Assembly (NCBI GenBank): GCA_032358165.1 | Contig: JAALGY010000021.1 | Coordinates: 1,488,001 to 1,552,000, forward strand | Direction: 5' to 3' | Source of the DNA: Diplosphaera chodatii | Taxonomy: Eukaryota; Chlorophyta; Trebouxiophyceae; Prasiolales; Stichococcaceae | DNA: 64,000 nt | Shown: in pieces, positions 30,826-41,011 of the stretch | Layout of the letters: each line of letters begins with the position of its first letter | Position numbering within the stretch: position 1 is the stretch's first letter | Translations under genes and position numbers: made by a program | Notes under the pieces: model-generated | Database searches by the model: none | What the model was told of the DNA's origin: nothing | Seen by the model: only the letters and a program-made list of their open reading frames with translations

Positions 30826-33800
30826 ATGAATGTCACGGTCAGAGGGTACATCAGCCACTTCCGCGTAAGGGAGCTGCAGGCGGTGCTTGAGCAGCTGGGC
30901 CTCTCCAAGACCGGCCGCAAGGCCGAATTGGTGGCCCGTATCTTCGCCTTCTTCGGCGAGGAGCCGCCCGCTAACCCTAGGTGACCCCCGGCGCCAATAT
31001 GCCTGCTGCCGCTGCCATGCTGCTTCCTCCACCGATGCATCCCTGCTTGCTGGTGTCCCAACAAATCAAGAGGATGGGCTCAGCATCCTTGACTCATGCT
31101 TCCTCTGACTGGTCAGGCATGAGACTGGGCCGCGTGAGCAGTGGCGCCTGGAAGCAGCTGAGCGAGCGATCACGGACACATACCACACGATGATGGGGCT
31201 GCCGCCCGGCAGCCGCAGCGCCAGCCCAGTTGGCGCCGCGCAGTCGACGCCGCAGCGGCCCCAGCAGCGGGCGCCCGGCTCGCTCAGCGCAGCGCAGGCG
31301 GTCGCAGCGCAGCACGCTGCCACTGCAGCGGCGCTTGCACAGAGCTTCAGGTGCCGCGTAATCCTGCCCACACACCTGGCGTTATATGCACCTACAGACT
31401 GTTTTGCACCCTTTGGAAGTCGTTTGAAGGTGACCATGTCCTTGTTGTGTTGATTGATTAGAATCACCATGCCGCAAAGCAGCGTGTCGCCATGTGCAGG
31501 CGAACAGCCACGCCGGTCAAAAGGGCCGGTGGCGCCGCCAGCCCCTTCAGCCTGAAGCTGCACAGCGACAAGTTCACCAATGCACGCTCGACAGCCATCC
31601 GCTGTGTGTGCGGCGACAACGCTGATCGCGGCCACATGATCCAGTGCGAGGTGCCCCATCTGCCTCCTGCTGCTTTCATGACAAGGGGTCTTACTGTAGA
31701 TAGACAGATACAGTACATGTGCAAGCGTGTGGTCTACACGCAAGAGCAAGGCGCATGTGGATGTCCAAGCTACATGCTGCAGGGTGATAAGTGCGGGGTA
31801 TGGCAGCACAGCCTATGCGTGGGCGTGGACACGCAGCAGCCGCCAGACCGTTTCTTCTGCGAGTGGTGTCGCGTCAGCCTTGCAGACCCCTTCTGGGAGC
31901 CGCGCCAGCGTGCCTTCTTCCCCGCTGCAGCATTGCGCCCTGTCAAAGGGCAGCCGCCAGCATATCTGACGCCTGGCGAGCAGGTGAGGCTTGCAGTTGT
32001 TACAAGCGAATGTAGGATGAAATGAGGCCTTTAGGGTGTCAGTCTCATCGACGCTCTTGTTCTATGACACTTGCACGTTTGTTACACATCACAGCACTAC
32101 TGCACTGAGTTGCCGAGTCTGAAGGCAGGACCAGCTACAGGCCTGTTACTGCTGGTCTTGGCTGGTGTATATGAGTTTGGGCATTAGGAAAGTCTCATCC
32201 CTGTGTGAAACGCTCGCTTGGAACAGATTGGGCTTGTTTGCTGGCTGCAGCCACAGCCATGCCAGTCCGCGGACAAGGGCTTCATGGTGCAGGCGGCCGA
32301 CAGCGCGGTCTTCCGAACCCAGACAGACTTTCAGCTGCAGGCGGTGGGTTTGTCATGTGTCACAGTTGTGGGCATGCAGTGCTGCATGTGCATCAACAGT
32401 CGTGCAGTTCCATGAAGCGAATCAGGATGTGGTGCCAATGCAGGTGTGTGTGCAGCTGGGGGATGTTGTGCCATTTCGGTTGCACTGGCCCCGCGGGGTG
32501 GACCTTCGTGCAAACAACATGCAGTACCGCCCCTACGGTCGCAACCCATCGCATAAGCTGGGCAACAACGCCCGGGATGATGCTGCCAACATTGGTGCGT
32601 GCATGAGTTCTGCTGCGTCATAGGCATAGTGGGAAAGCGAAAACTGCTGTGCAGAGCCTTGAAACCGGCACTCACAGCCGATTGTTGTTTTGCAGGGCCG
32701 ATGTGCTTCACAGGCAAGAATCGCGTCATGCTGACGGCGTACGACCAGCGGCACTATGCCTTTGGCGTGCAGCTGGTGCGGAAGCGGTCGCAGGCAGAGG
32801 TGCGGTTCCCATGCAGCCCACCTACCGGCATCAGCAGGGGCAACATGTGAATCAAGACTGGCAGTCTCATGTGACTGATGGTGTTGCTTGGTGATTTTGG
32901 ACATACAAGGGACACATGCTGCAGGTGCGCGACATGATGGCGCCGCCACTGGAGCTGCCTGCAGCTGTGGCAGCTGTCTGCCGTGCAGTCACAGGTGAAG
33001 CATGCAGTGGTTCATCAGAGGTAGAATTGGTGCAGATGTGGGGCAAGGAGGGAGGTGTGAAGTTGGGCTTGGAGTCGGCAGAGCTGTGCCAAGACATGTT
33101 GGCATTCCAATATCGAAGCAGCAAATGGTCTGCTGTAGGCAAGGATGGAGGAGACGGGAAGGGTGGCAGCGACAGTGACGACTTCGTGGCGACCTCCATG
33201 ATCATCTCGCTGCGCTGCCCGCTGTCTGGCTCCCGCATCGTCACCCCTGCACGGTACATAGTCCGTGACACCACAAATCCTGTGTCTGTGATCGATCCAT
33301 GCAGCCGTCGTGATGGTTTAAGTGAGCAAGCGTAACGAAGGATTAGGCGTGACAAAGGATCAAGTGTGTCAGAAGTAAAGGGGATTATCGCTTGTCGTCA
33401 TTCGTAGGTTTGTGGGAGTGCCGGGCCTCGGGTGCTTCGACCTGGACACCTACCTGACGATGGCGGAGCGAAGCCGCAAGTGGCAGTGCCCGCACTCCAT
33501 GCGCAACATGTCCATCCTAGAGCTGCACATCGACACCTACGTCAGCAGGCTGCTGCCCTTCTTCCAGGTGGAGTACCGCACCCAGGCTCCACCCCGTGCA
33601 AGTCTCCTACACAATGTGCCACTGGCAGGGTGATGCACATTGGGCGTTTCTACCGCGTCAACCTCTGCTCTGATGCTTTCAAGCCGGCACTGACCACTGA
33701 CAACCTTGACCAACCCCCGTGTCACACCTTGCAGGGGGAGCCAGACATGATGGAGGTGGAGGTGGATGACAAGGGGCGGTGGCGGCGGGTGGGCGCCGGC

Positions 33801-36190
33801 GATGACGCCTGGACCGACATCACGGCGGACCCGGCCACTGTGCCTGCACCCGTCCCCGTGAAGCAGAACACCAGCGCCAACGCCATCCAGGTGTGCAACC
33901 AGTGTGTCAGCACCATGGCGTGTGCTGTAATTCCTCATGCATCATGCTACTGCTGCCAAAGCGGCGCATGCCGCTGTGCATCTGCAATGCTGCCCATAAA
34001 CATCATGCGAGCAACTTCTGTGCACCAAGTGCTGAGCCGCAGCTGGGTGGCCACGTGCGCAGGCGGAGGCGCTGAGCAGCGACAGCGAGGAGGAGAGCGA
34101 GGGCGCCGAGCTGCGCGCCGCCGCCACCGCCTACAAGGCAACCGCCAAGCGGTGCGTCCGTTTTCCTGTTGCCGCGGCTTGCCCACGGCTGATTCGAGTT
34201 GCATCTGGTGCGCTGCGGCCGACGGACGCCTCATTGATCTGTGGGCTCATGTGTGTTGCTGGTCGCACTGCAGGAAGCGGGAGGAGTCAGCTGGGGTGCA
34301 GGATGACATCATTGTGCTGTCCAGCGACTCGGACGAGGAGACCTCGCGTCCGGCGCAGCGCCACCAGGTGATTGCCACAGCTAACCCCCAGACATGGTGA
34401 ATGTCAGTGACGCTTGTGTTCAGGCTATGCTACTAAAGCCGAGAACTGTGAAGCCAGTAAGGAGGCACAAGTGGGATGGGCACAGTGGCATAGTTGTGCG
34501 TTGCAGACCGCACAGCCGGGCGCACAGCAGCAGGCCGCCCCAGAGAACCTGCTTCGCATCCGGCTACCACAGCAGCGGGACCAGCAGCCGCTGCGGGCCC
34601 CGCATCAGGTGGGCTGCGCAGCAGCGGCCGCGTGCAGGCCGCTCGTGTGTCTCGCAGCCGGCCTGCGCAGTGTTGTGATATGTGCCGATGAGCCGCAGCT
34701 AAGTAGCTGCAGTTTGGCTTGCATGCATGCTCCCCTGTATCCCCACTGACCATGGCCTTTGTGGCATCTCACCAGCTCTGCTTCTTTTGCAGCGCACTCC
34801 GCAATCGGTGCCAAGGCAGGCGACCATGGCGCAGGCCTTCAGCCGCGCAGCCGGGCACGAGCAGCATCAGGTGAACGCGGAGCTGCGTCAGCAGGTGACG
34901 TCGCTGCTGGGTGGCTGGCAGGCCCCGGAGCAGCAGCCGCGCCCCAATGGGCGCCTGGCAGCTGGCACGCTGCCCCGTTCAGACAGCGCCACCAGCCGGC
35001 CGTCGCAGGTAGCCGCTGGACCTGTGAGCAACCTGTTACTCGTCAACTTTCGCACTCCTCCAGTGTCCACGGTGTCTCTGAGACGACCACACACCCGATT
35101 GCAGGTGTTACAGCTGCCCCGGCCGCCTGCTTCTGCACCGATGTCGTCTGTGCCGGCGCGGGAGCCGCCGCCGCAGCAGCAGCGTCCCCACTATGCGCGC
35201 CCACCAGCAATGGCCCCGCCGCCCACAAGTGCACCGCAGCGGCTGATGCCACAGATCCCCGCACCCGCCGGCCCCCCGCCCCCTGCCCCGGCACAATACC
35301 CAAGCTACCAACCGCAGCAGCAGCCGCCGCCGGTGCAGTACTCGTCCTCGCTGCAGCGTCAGCAGCCGCCGCAGCAGTATCCGCAGCAGCACGCGAGCTC
35401 GTGGCAGGGGCCGCCACCCGGGTCCGGGCCGGGGCCGCGATCACCGCCCGCCTCTGCGCCGGCCGCATGGGTGCCTCAGCAGCGGCAGCCGCAGCCGCTG
35501 CCGCAGCAACAGCAGGCATACCAGCCGTTTGCGCCTGCGCAGGCGCCGGTCAGTCAGCCACCACGAACCAACTGGGCAGCGGACTCAGCGATCTGCTCAG
35601 CTGCAGCGCCGGCGGCGGTGGAAGCGCAGTCAGCCGCCCCAGCGTCACAGCCGCCTGGTGCATGGATGCCGAGCTCGATGGCTGCGGCTGCAGCACCCTC
35701 TGGCGCTGCCAGCACGTCTGCAAATGGCACCACGGTGCCTGCCAGCGCTGCTCCCGCCACCTCCGCTGTGACCACCCAACTCCAGCAGCAGCCGAGGCCG
35801 CCACAGCAGCAGCAGCGTCCAGCACCACAGCTGCCCTCGGCACATGTGTGGGGTACTCCCGAGCCAGCCCAGCCACCGCTGCCATCGCAGCCGCCGCCAC
35901 CGCTGCAGCAGCAGCAGCAGCAGCAGCAGCCGGCAGTAGCGCAACAGGCGCAGCAGCACGGTGGGTACAGCCCTGGTCTGCCCCCGCTGCCTCCATCGGA
36001 GCCGCCGCCACTGCCGCCGATGTCGCAATCGTCGACACAGCCACTGCAGTCACAGCCGCAGCCCGTCACGCACTCGGGCACGACCGTGCAGATGACACCC
36101 GAGGAGTTTGCAGCAGAGGCGGAGATTGCGATGCTGCCGGACGACTATTTTGACGAGTTTCTGGCTGATCCAGAGCTCAGCATCTGCTGA
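30826..36190 (+). CDS. PIAS/SIZ-type SUMO ligase-like protein with degenerate SP-RING
   Basis: The domain order is that of plant SIZ1, a nuclear SUMO E3 ligase. ATG 30826 opens a SAP domain (HFRVRELQAVLEQLGLSKTG then RKAELVARI, DNA binding). The PHD finger is IRCVCGDNADRGHMIQCE (31600-31650) plus GDKCGVWQHSLCV, FFCEWCR and ADPFW (31784-31895), with all C4HC3 ligands present. PINIT elements include VQLGDVVPFRLHW (32448) and GKNRVMLTAYDQRHYAFGVQ (32718). The SP-RING has ATSMIISLRCPLSGSRIVTP (33192) and then RFVGVPGLGCFDLDTYLTMA and SRKWQCPHSMRNMSILEL (33408-33525). The aligned positions for the zinc ligands Cys, His and last Cys are Val, Gly and Ser. The C-terminal half (34792-36187) is Pro/Gln-rich and disordered. 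It ends in an acidic DDYFDEFLADPELSIC, with short acidic patches such as IIVLSSDSDEE (34308), a likely SUMO-interacting motif. TGA ends at 36190. Confidence 0.88.
35906..35929 (+). repeat. (CAG)8 microsatellite encoding polyglutamine
   Basis: Eight consecutive CAG triplets in the Pro/Gln-rich tail of the SIZ-like protein encode a Gln run flanked by Pro. The run is likely polymorphic between strains. Confidence 0.9.
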
Positions 36191-36212
36191 CGGTGGCCCA
36201 GTCAGGCCTGGG

Positions 36213-36285
36213 GTCAGGGGATCCCAGTCAGTCCCAGTCCCAGGGGCTCAGTCCCAGGCCCCAGTCCAAAGTCCCAGTTGTCCGT
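36213..36285 (+). repeat. Low-complexity cagtccca repeats in the SIZ-like 3' UTR
   Basis: About 70 bases contain seven imperfect copies of ccagtcc / cagtccca shortly after the stop codon. No coding role is evident. Confidence 0.7.
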
Positions 36286-36979
36286 GTTGTCCGTCGTGAA
36301 CCAGTGTGTTTGAGTATTGTGTTCGGAGCAGCTGTGTGGCGCAGTATACCGCCTGGTGGGGTGTGGCAGCTGCAAAGCTGAACACATACGCCTGTCGCCA
36401 AGTGTTGGAGGGCAACTTGTAGTCTGCGGTCTCGCCGGTCAGCAAGCACAGCCGCGGACACTGGTCGAGTGCATGTAATGATGACCCTTGGCTTATATGT
36501 AGCTGCTCGTCAGCACGAGCATCCAAGCCATTGTCAGTGGTGACCATCGTCCAGCGTGGGATGACATCATCCACAGCGCTTTCTGACAGCACAGCCTGCA
36601 CTCCCCATCTTGTGCACTGTCTCGTGGCTGCATCACCTCGCTCAAAGCGTTGGCGCCTGTGAGGCAACAGATCATATTTGGTGTGAGAATCGCCTGCATA
36701 GTCAGGACACGCCGTGCCTTGCTCTGATTCGGTTGGGGGAGCCCTACAATCGGGCTTGACTTCGTCAGCTGTTCGCCGCAGGATCCGATCGACTGCGCTG
36801 GGTAGCATATGCAGCACAGCGTCAGTAAGTCTACGATTTGATGCGGCGTCGCAATGCGTGGGCAGCAGCAGGGGGGTCTGAGCTTTGGGGACGGTGATTG
36901 ACGTCTCTCGTACAGTGCTCAGACCGGCTCTCAGATGAGCGCGGGGCACATGCAGCATGACGTTCTCAAAGAGCTTCAT
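36248..36979 (-). CDS. Uncertain single-exon open frame, hypothetical
   Basis: An uninterrupted 243-codon frame starts at a true ATG (36979) with MKLFENVMLHVPRAHLRAGL. It runs through DAVLHMLPSAVDRILRRTAD to a stop inside the repeat-rich SIZ-like 3' UTR. No domain, signal or membrane segment is apparent. Its length exceeds most chance frames here, but intronless genes are atypical of this window and its end overlaps the neighbouring UTR, so it may be spurious. Confidence 0.3.
   Translation of the reverse strand: MKLFENVMLHVPRAHLRAGLSTVRETSITVPKAQTPLLLPTHCDAASNRRLTDAVLHMLPSAVDRILRRTADEVKPDCRAPPTESEQGTACPDYAGDSHTKYDLLPHRRQRFERGDAATRQCTRWGVQAVLSESAVDDVIPRWTMVTTDNGLDARADEQLHISQGSSLHALDQCPRLCLLTGETADYKLPSNTWRQAYVFSFAAATPHQAVYCATQLLRTQYSNTLVHDGQHGQLGLWTGAWD
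36474..36478 (+). terminator. Possible TGTAA poly(A) signal of the SIZ-like gene
   Basis: TGTAA occurs 284 bases after the SIZ-like stop codon. This distance is plausible for chlorophyte 3' UTRs, but the five-base motif alone is weak evidence. Confidence 0.35.
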
Positions 36980-37254
36980 GCTGCGTCGCTTTCAAGGCGC
37001 GTCTTGGCGGATCAGATCGCTAGTTTCGCCCTTTAGCCTGCATGCATGACATGCCACTGAACTTGGCGCGCGAGCCCGCGGCGCGGCAGCCTGGCTGAAC
37101 GCACGTCAACGGCATAAGACACGCCCTGACATCCTCCAGAGTGTTACATTGAGGCGTCCGCGGGGTTTTGCATGAGTGCTTTTCCACAGCCCAACAGGCA
37201 CAACTGTTGAGACTGGGGCCAGGCGTTGCTGATCTGCTGTCTTGTGGCCTGCAG
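36980..37254. other. Upstream region of the glycosyltransferase-like gene
   Basis: This stretch likely contains the promoter and an unresolved first exon of the gene at 37255. A plus-strand ATG at 36978 opens MLRRFQGASWRIRSLVSPFS but soon stops. I could not decide whether it is used. Confidence 0.3.
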
Positions 37255-40200
37255 ACGACTGCATACATGGTCCAGGGACAGGCTGCTGCGCACCATATTC
37301 CTGTGCCAGCTGCTCTTCTTCAGCGCGCTGGTGGCCTTTGCATGGAAGCTCGGCAGCCACCGCTACGGAGGACCTGCGGGCCCCGTTCACAGGTGCACGG
37401 TCATGTGTGCGATGTACTAAAGGGTCAGCACGTCGAAGCCTCGTCACGGCTCGCCTTTCCTGATGTGCTGAGCGGCGAGTGGGTGCATCCGTGATCCGCC
37501 ATGCACAACGGTTGGTGCTTGCCACTGCAGCGCATCGGCAGCCCATGATGACCCAGTCAGCGCTGCTCGCCGGCATGCACTGCGCGCAGCGGATGAGAAG
37601 CGCGCCCTGCGGGGCACCGGTTTTGCAGCGGCAGACCTACAGCGGCAGACCATGGATGCGTCCGCAGCACTTCAGCAGTCAGAGGGGCAGGTCCAGCAGC
37701 AAGGAGACCAGCAGCAGGCAGCCGGCACAGCGCCCAATATACACACGCTGGTGCTGTACATATTCTCGCCCACAGATCCAGGTGGGGCGCATACATCTTG
37801 TTGTGCACGGTGGTTCTCACGGGCGCTGTCAATAATTACGCCGATTTTTCAGGATCCCTGGGGTACCTCGCACACTGTCTTCCAAGAATGCTCCTTTTTC
37901 GTGCAGAGTATCTCAATAATCTGCAGTACTTCATACGAGACGGCATCAAGGCCGATGATGGGTGTGACTATGTGATTGTGGTCAACCAGGTCAGTTCATG
38001 TTGCCCCAAGTTTTGCAGGACCTTGTTCCCGCTTGTACTCTGATAAACATGCGAGCATGTGCTGGAACGTCCAAGTGATGAATGCTGCACGGTGCACCTC
38101 TGCAGGCAGTGGGGCAGGAGATGATGAGCTTCAGCGCGATGTCAATGATGGCAGGCAGTCTGCCGCCGAATGCGCGCTATGTCACGCATCGCAACGAGTG
38201 CTACGATTGGGGCACTCTCGGGTGGCTGCTGACTACGAAGCAGGTGACATGGTGCCGTGTACTCTGCTCTGGGCTGTGGAGGCACACTTTGCTGCTGATG
38301 CGGATCAATCTCCCAAGCTACAGAGCTGCTGTCAGCAAGGAACGGCGGCAGTATCTCGGATGTGAGACTGTGCATGGCATGTTGCAGGTCGACACATCGC
38401 TGTACCAGTATGTGCTTTTCATCAACAGCAGCGTGCGGGGGCCGTTTCTGCCGTCATACTGGCCGAAGGTCTGTTCAGACATGTCTCATGTGCATCCTGC
38501 CATCAAGCTGCCTGACTTCACAAGTGTACTCTGATACATCTGTGTACTGGACACTGTGCACTGGCCGGTTTTCGGTGGAGGCACTCACCTCAGGAAAGAT
38601 GACCGGTTTGATGCCTAGTGGTGTGCTCCGCAGGATGTGCACTGGACGCGCGTCTTTACGGACCGCATCAACAACAGCACCAAGCTGGTGGGCCCCACCA
38701 TCAGCTGCGAAGGTGGGCTGCGGTCGGTTGCAGCCATGCGAGATCGCCTCACCAAGTCAGCCGATGCAGTGGCCCACGTTCAAGTTGTTACATCCAGAGA
38801 TTAGACTATGCGATTTCACTTGAGCTGTGCAGGCATCCAGCCGGTAGGCTTTCCTAAGGAGCGCAAAAACCCACACGTGCAGTCCTTCGTGGTTGCCACG
38901 GACCAGGTCAGCGGCTGTGTCTGACACTAACAAAAAAAGTCTATCCTGCGCCCAGATCACAGAGCCTATCACTCGGACTCGAGGCGCAACACACAGCATG
39001 GGGTGTTGCAGGTGGGGCTGCAGCTGCTGATGGCGGACGGCAATGTGTTCAAGTGTTACGACCACATCCACCTGACGATGTTCTACAGCGAGCTGGGCGC
39101 CAGCAAGGCCATCCTGGACGCGGGGTACACCATCGACTGCCTCATGATGCGGTATGCACATGAGTATACCAGGACCTTGATCAGCACAGTATTCGGTTCT
39201 GCCGAGTGATCGTCGTGTCCATCATCAAGCTTCTCATTATTGTCAGCTGGGCAGATGATCATCTGCTTGTCTGGAATGGCACCGTTGGGTCTCGTCAGTA
39301 CCTCTGAGTGTGTGCTGTGCCACATCTTTCCGCAGGTATCAGGGAGTCAACTGGCGGGACAAGTCGCAGTGGCACTGCAACGCGGACGAGAGTCCGTACA
39401 AGGAGTCCCACTATGACGGCATCAACGTGGACCCGCTGGAGGTGCTGTTCGTGAAGGTGAGCGGCGTCGCATGTCATGTTGCCTCTGTGCACCCTGTTCG
39501 GTGGAGCAGGCGACACTCACGAAATGCACACTCAGCAGCATTCACCGCGGGGTCTCTGTGGTGCGCAGTGACATGACCCTGATTCAGGGCCCGCTGCAGC
39601 AATGCACTGTGTTGCCGATGTGACACACCTGGTCTTTGGCATCCACACCTCTCATCTGGCAAGCATGCACACAGGTGAAGCAGCAGCTGCTGGAGCTGCG
39701 GTACGGTGCGACCCTCAAGGCCGAGAAGTACCACGCCTGGTCCGCCAATGCAGCTGCAGCCGCCGCTTCACTGACGCCCAAGCAGCGCGATGTGACCAGG
39801 TCAAGCTCGTTGGCCCCTCAGATCCTGAACTGTGCACCGCCAAATGCCTGCCTAAATGTTTAACTGCAGCCCTCACTACAGGGTCTAAGGATCGTGACCC
39901 AATGTGCGGCTGCTCTGACTGGTGCTCCGCTTCTGGCTGCAGCAATGCATACCACCAGCTGCCGCCAGACTTCCGGACGGTGGTGCTGACGGCCGATGGC
40001 AAGTCGGCGACCGGCAAGTGCTTCGACGTGAATTACTACAAGCACGTAAGTGGCCTCGCAAGCTGTCGGTAGATGATACTGCTCGATCTGATATATGCAC
40101 TTGGCATGCACCTGTTCATTTGCTGTCGGGTATTACATGTATGTCTGAAGTGGAGACCCAAGTCTGAGATGGGCTCCCAACTGATTACTTTGGGGTGTTG

Positions 40201-40319
40201 TGGTGCTGCAGTACAGCCCGGAACTGAAGATGCTAGAAGATCGCGTCGCACTGCAGCACTTTGCCGCGAAAGGCCAGTTCGAGGGACGCCACTTCAAATT
40301 TCGGACATGCAAGACATAG
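37255..40319 (+). CDS. Type II membrane, glycosyltransferase-like protein (start exon unresolved)
   Basis: The first identifiable exon encodes a short basic cytosolic stretch and a signal anchor (RLLRTIFLCQLLFFSALVAF), the layout of Golgi type II glycosyltransferases. A Gln-rich stem follows (about 37650-37730). The lumenal domain has LLFRAEYLNNLQYFIRDGI (37892) with ADDGCDYVIVVNQ, ARYVTHRNECYDWGTLGWLL (38176), YQYVLFINSSVRGPFLPSYW (38407), VHWTRVFTDRINNSTKLVGP plus TISCEG (38638-38710) and PHVQSFVVATDQ (38873). Then come NVFKCYDHIHLTMFYSELGA plus AGYTIDCLMMRYQGVNWRD, YDGINVDPLEVLFVKVK (39413), LPPDFRTVVLTADGKSATGK (39960) and a C-terminal EGRHFKFRTCKT with TAG at 40319. I recognise this as a conserved algal/plant/bacterial family resembling polysaccharide-synthesis glycosyltransferases. 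The substrate is unknown, and the enzymatic role is inferred from fold-like features and topology. Confidence 0.75.
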
Positions 40320-41011
40320 TGGCAGGCGTCCACCAGCCCTCAGCAGACCGCCGGCTTCAGGGTCCAGCATGCCGGCATGGACATTTGCAGCAGCGGGCAC
40401 CCTTTTCTAGGTCATGCAGCAGGCAGACAACGTGCTGTGGAGGCACACAGCACTGTATACAGCCGGCAACACCAGGGCGCATAACACCGAGTGCCTGTGT
40501 TGCGCTGCTCCTTTTGGAAGCTTTCCGTACAGTGGGGTCAGACCTTGGTGGGGGTTCCGCCATGCAGGGTATGCAATGCAATTGATCTGGCGCCGCAGTG
40601 TATAGCTGTTAGGACAAATTGGCTTTCCATGTTGCACAGTGAGGCCCGTCAGTGACCTGGCAATTGATTGCAGGCATCATGTTCTCCTCAGATTCGTGCC
40701 TGTGTCTGTACTTCCTGGCTGTCAATGTCGCCCGTTCTGGGCATTTATCTGCTAACAGCAATGTGTGCAAACGGTGTGAAGTTGTGGCACGCAGCCTCGC
40801 AGGTCATAAGCTGTCAGCTAGCGCCAGAAGCCAAATCATATGCACGTGCTTTCCTACACACTTGGGCTGTTGGCGCATGCTTGTTCTGTCACTGCCCGTG
40901 AAGCCAGCTGTGGACAGACCAGCAGCGTTTAGAACCAAAGTGCGTTTGCTCGCTACCATAGTTGCATTGCAGTGACTGCAGCCCCCTCATCGGCCGAGCT
41001 GTCCCCAGCTA
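40320..41011. other. Convergent 3' regions, 692 bases
   Basis: This gap lies between the convergent glycosyltransferase-like and large coiled-coil genes. Plus-strand frames of 77 to 107 codons occur at 40652-40975, with a hydrophobic stretch but no recognisable protein. I regard the region as UTR and spacer. Confidence 0.4.

Noticed and set aside
30180..31064. Minus-strand open frame of 294 codons
   Set aside because: It overlaps the SAP exon of the SIZ-like gene in antisense and shows no protein character.
31066..31809. Minus-strand open frame of 247 codons
   Set aside because: It lies antisense to the PHD region of the SIZ-like gene, whose zinc ligands prove the plus-strand reading.
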